Below, piece by piece: positions 61,600 to 64,000 of a stretch of 64,000 bases of DNA. Below the pieces are notes generated by a model. That model had not been told where the DNA came from, searched no databases, and was given only the letters and a program-made list of their open reading frames with translations. The position numbers were made by a program, and so were the translations under genes. Positions within the stretch are counted from its first letter, which is position 1, and each line of letters begins with the position of its first letter. Origin of the DNA: Platynereis dumerilii (taxonomy: Eukaryota > Annelida > Polychaeta > Phyllodocida > Nereididae); NCBI GenBank assembly GCA_026936325.1, contig JAPTHN010000018.1, positions 11,985,658 to 12,049,657 on the forward strand, read 5' to 3'.

Positions 61600-61665
61600 C
61601 TATAAGGCGGTAGGACAATGGGTTACCAATTGAGGGGTCCCTGATCTGATTCCTACTGGGAGGGG
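61600..61665 (+). repeat. tRNA-like relic
   Basis: GGCGGTAGGACAATGGGTTACCAATTGAGGGGTCCCTGATCTGATTCC has the spacing of a tRNA box A to box B and a weak box B (GATCTGATTCC). Degenerate; low certainty. Confidence 0.3.
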
Positions 61666-62025
61666 GGGGGGTTGGGAGTTTTGTTGGAACTTTCTGTCAA
61701 AAATTTGTACCCCCCTTTGGTTTCATGCTTAATTGTACCTCTCATACTTTCCATGCGGATTTTTAGTACATCCCCTTTTCTTTTATTAAAATTTCATTCC
61801 CCCTCAAGCATGTTGTGAGTAAAAAGTACCCCTCTTGAAACATGTGTGAAAAATTGGTGCTCCATAGTGCAAAACTCCCATTCCCCCGATGTCATAAATT
61901 TTATTTGGCCTGTAAGGCACATAGATTCACGACAGAAGTTAAAAATTAGTTCTGCCTCCCTTGAAGCATGTAGCACCCGCACAGGTAAAACTCCCATCTC
62001 CCCCGCAACCCACTCCTAAATTCTG

Positions 62026-62888
62026 AATAGTCCCTTAGTGATGTCATAGATGATGCTTTTGGTCAAGCGATGATAATTTAGTGTAAATAGATGTGAAGCC
62101 ATTCAGAGTCAGCTTGAAACTGATTTAATATCAGTTGAAACAATCAATATGTGTACACAGAGTGAAATACAACAGTTCATGAAGAAATGAAAGAGTTTTT
62201 GTGGGACATTGTGGATTGCAGTTTGACGTGTGTGAACAACTGCCACAACACTAAGTTGGCCTTTGCAGTATACCATTGGTTAAAATTATGACATAATTTT
62301 TCAAGTAAGCTGAAAAAAAGTGACACGCAAGGGGAAACTTGACCAATCACCTGGCAGGATTTTCTGATGTCAGACCAGAAATTTTGCAAAATATTTTGTT
62401 GTTCGATCAAAGTCTACAGATATGAAATCATCTGTAATAAGTGTGTATTTGCCTTCACAACGTTTTACAGATGATTTCATATTTGTTGATTTGGATCACA
62501 TAACAAAAAATTTTGCAATTTTTTTTATCTGATATCAGAAAATCCTGCCAGGTGATTGGTCAAACTGCACGCAGTGTGTCTTTTTTTTTTAAATTTCCTT
62601 CAAGAAAGTGATGGTGGTTGGAAAAATGATGTTGTTATTTCAACAAATAAACTGCTGCAAAGGCCAACTTGATATTGTGGCAGTTGTTCACACGTGACAA
62701 ACTGCCATCCACATGAACTCTGACTTTTCCTCATCAACTGTTGTATTTCACACTCCTGTGTAACTGTTGATTGCTTCAGTTGATATCAAATCAGTCTCAA
62801 GCAGACTCTGAATGGCTTCACATCTCTGAACGCTAAATTATCATGCCTTGACCAAAAGCATTGTCTGTGATAACAGTAAGGGACTATT
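62026..62888. mobile_element. 863-bp palindromic element
   Basis: The left end AATAGTCCCTTAGTGATGTC and the right end (GATAACAGTAAGGGACTATT) are inverted, and homology continues to the centre near 62457, where TATGAAATCATCTGTAA pairs with TTACAGATGATTTCATA. Both arms contain GGCCAACTT/AAGTTGGCC and ACTGCCACAA-like blocks. No coding and no clear target duplication. Family unknown. Confidence 0.8.
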
Positions 62889-64000
62889 GATGGAGACAAT
62901 CTGGCCTTATGGTTCACAGGCAGATTTACACCAGCCAGCGAGATCTTGTGAATAAACTGATTCAAACTGCAAAGGTAAAATACTACGCCAAAAGGGTCTC
63001 TGATTGTGGGAATGATCAAAGGAAATTATTTGACATCGTTAAAGGTCTCTTGAACAAGCCTATTGATCAGACAACTGCAAGTGGATCTGACATGAGGGCT
63101 ATTGATATTAATAACTTTTTTCTGGAAAAAATCAAGAAAATTCATGAAACTCTTGATGCAAGATCATCTGCAACACCACCTGCTGAATTATCAATAACAT
63201 GCACAAGCTCCATCGATCACCTTGTTCCTTTATCAGAAGAGGAACTCAAGAAAGTCATCTCAAGTTCTCCAACGAAAACATCGAAGCTGGATCCTTGGCC
63301 AACGTGGATGGTTAAGTCCCATCTTGACATACTGTCCCCAGCTCTCACAGCCATAGTTAATAAATCGCTGCTCTCTGCTGTCTTCCCATCTGAATGGAAA
63401 CATGCTCTGGTTACACCGTTATTGAAAAAGCCATCCCTCGACCCTCTAACTTTAAGCAATTATCGTCCGGTGTCAAATTTGCCTTTTATATCTAAGGTTG
63501 TTGAGAGAGTAGTATCAAGCCAGCTTTCCACATATTTACGACACAACAGACTATATCCAGTCTTTCAGTCAGCGTATCGTCCCGACCACAGTGTGGAAAC
63601 TGCTCTCCTTCGCGTTCAGAACGATATACTCCAAGCATTGGATATGCAGCAGGGTGTCATCCTGGTGCTGTTGGATTTATCCGCAGCTTTTGATACGATC
63701 TGCCACGACACCCTGCTGCATCGCCTTCAGAATCGCTTTGGGATTGGCGGTGACATCCTGAAGTGGATTAAGTCGTATCTCAGTGGCCGGACACAGTCTG
63801 TGGTGTTTAAGGGCGAAACGTCATCTGCGCTGGATGTACTCCAGGGAGTCCCACAGGGCTCGGTCCTTGGGCCAATGTTGTTCTCACTTTATACAAGTCC
63901 CATCTCTGACATTGTTGCTGATCACAATATCAGCTTTCATTTATATGCTGATGACACTCAAGTTTACCTTCGCTTCAATTTTAAGTCTGACCCATCCATT
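62889..64000 (+). mobile_element. CR1-like LINE, 5' truncated, runs off the window
   Basis: Coding begins abruptly after the palindrome, in the linker before the RT. The rest of the element lies outside the window. Confidence 0.85.
62891..64000 (+). CDS. LINE reverse transcriptase (CR1/Rex-like), partial
   Basis: One open frame of about 370 codons from 62891 (after TGA at 62888-62890) to the window end; first ATG at 62909. It reads WRQSGLMVHRQIYTSQRDLV, DQRKLFDIVKGLLNK, PLSEEELKKVI, LDPWPTWMVK, ALVTPLLKKPSLDP, NYRPVSNLPFISKVVERVV, FQSAYRPDHSVETALLRVQND, VLLDLSAAFDTICHDTLL, GVPQGSVLGPMLFSLY and LYADDTQVYL. These are the RT blocks in order, with the catalytic aspartates (LDLSAAFD, YADD) intact. 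The 5' endonuclease is missing here. The uninterrupted frame suggests a fairly young copy. Confidence 0.92.

Overview
The window looks like a 64 kb piece of a repeat-rich, AT-rich animal genome. A marine invertebrate is most likely, judging by the mix of Penelope-like, CR1/L2-type, hAT and Tc1/mariner elements and long GATA/TATC microsatellites; I cannot name the species. There is no bacterial-style gene packing. Most of the sequence is transposon, satellite or intron.

Host gene: one spliced gene runs on the minus strand across about 10.6-36.1 kb. I can support seven exons with AG/GT borders and matching phases: 36057-35983, 35825-35633, 30849-30685, 20567-20533, 17441-16710, 14994-14805 and 10779-10624. 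Exons 2-3 and 6-7 are paralogous pairs, so the protein is built from a repeated two-exon module separated by a larger domain with weak ankyrin-like stretches. I do not recognise the protein. Its introns hold a roughly 172-bp satellite (31.6-35.2 kb) split by a solo LTR, a nearly complete LINE (21.1-27.0 kb) and several palindromic TA-flanked elements.

The most unusual element is that LINE. Its ORF2 (endonuclease plus reverse transcriptase) is open for 1239 codons. Its ORF1 joins a NADAR (YbiA-like N-glycosidase/ADP-ribose-linked) domain to an SGNH-esterase-like domain.

Left edge (1-9.2 kb): a Penelope-like element with a GIY-YIG domain and a hammerhead-ribozyme-like core sits in a dispersed repeat. 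An empty copy of the same repeat lies at 59.3-60.4 kb and reveals a 13-bp target duplication. The Penelope element itself carries a 501-bp inverted-repeat element. Next come a small TIR element, a TATC array and a large imperfect inverted repeat (4.38-9.0 kb).

Right half (36-64 kb): no convincing host exon. It holds a TA-flanked palindromic MITE (41.2-42.0 kb); a LINE remnant split by a young LTR element with two 872-bp LTRs (42.7-45.9 kb); a second LINE remnant (46.6-48.6 kb) followed by a roughly 193-bp tandem array; hAT-like and pogo-like MITEs; a miniature Penelope derivative (60.8-61.0 kb); an 863-bp palindrome (62.0-62.9 kb); and a CR1-like reverse transcriptase that runs off the window end.
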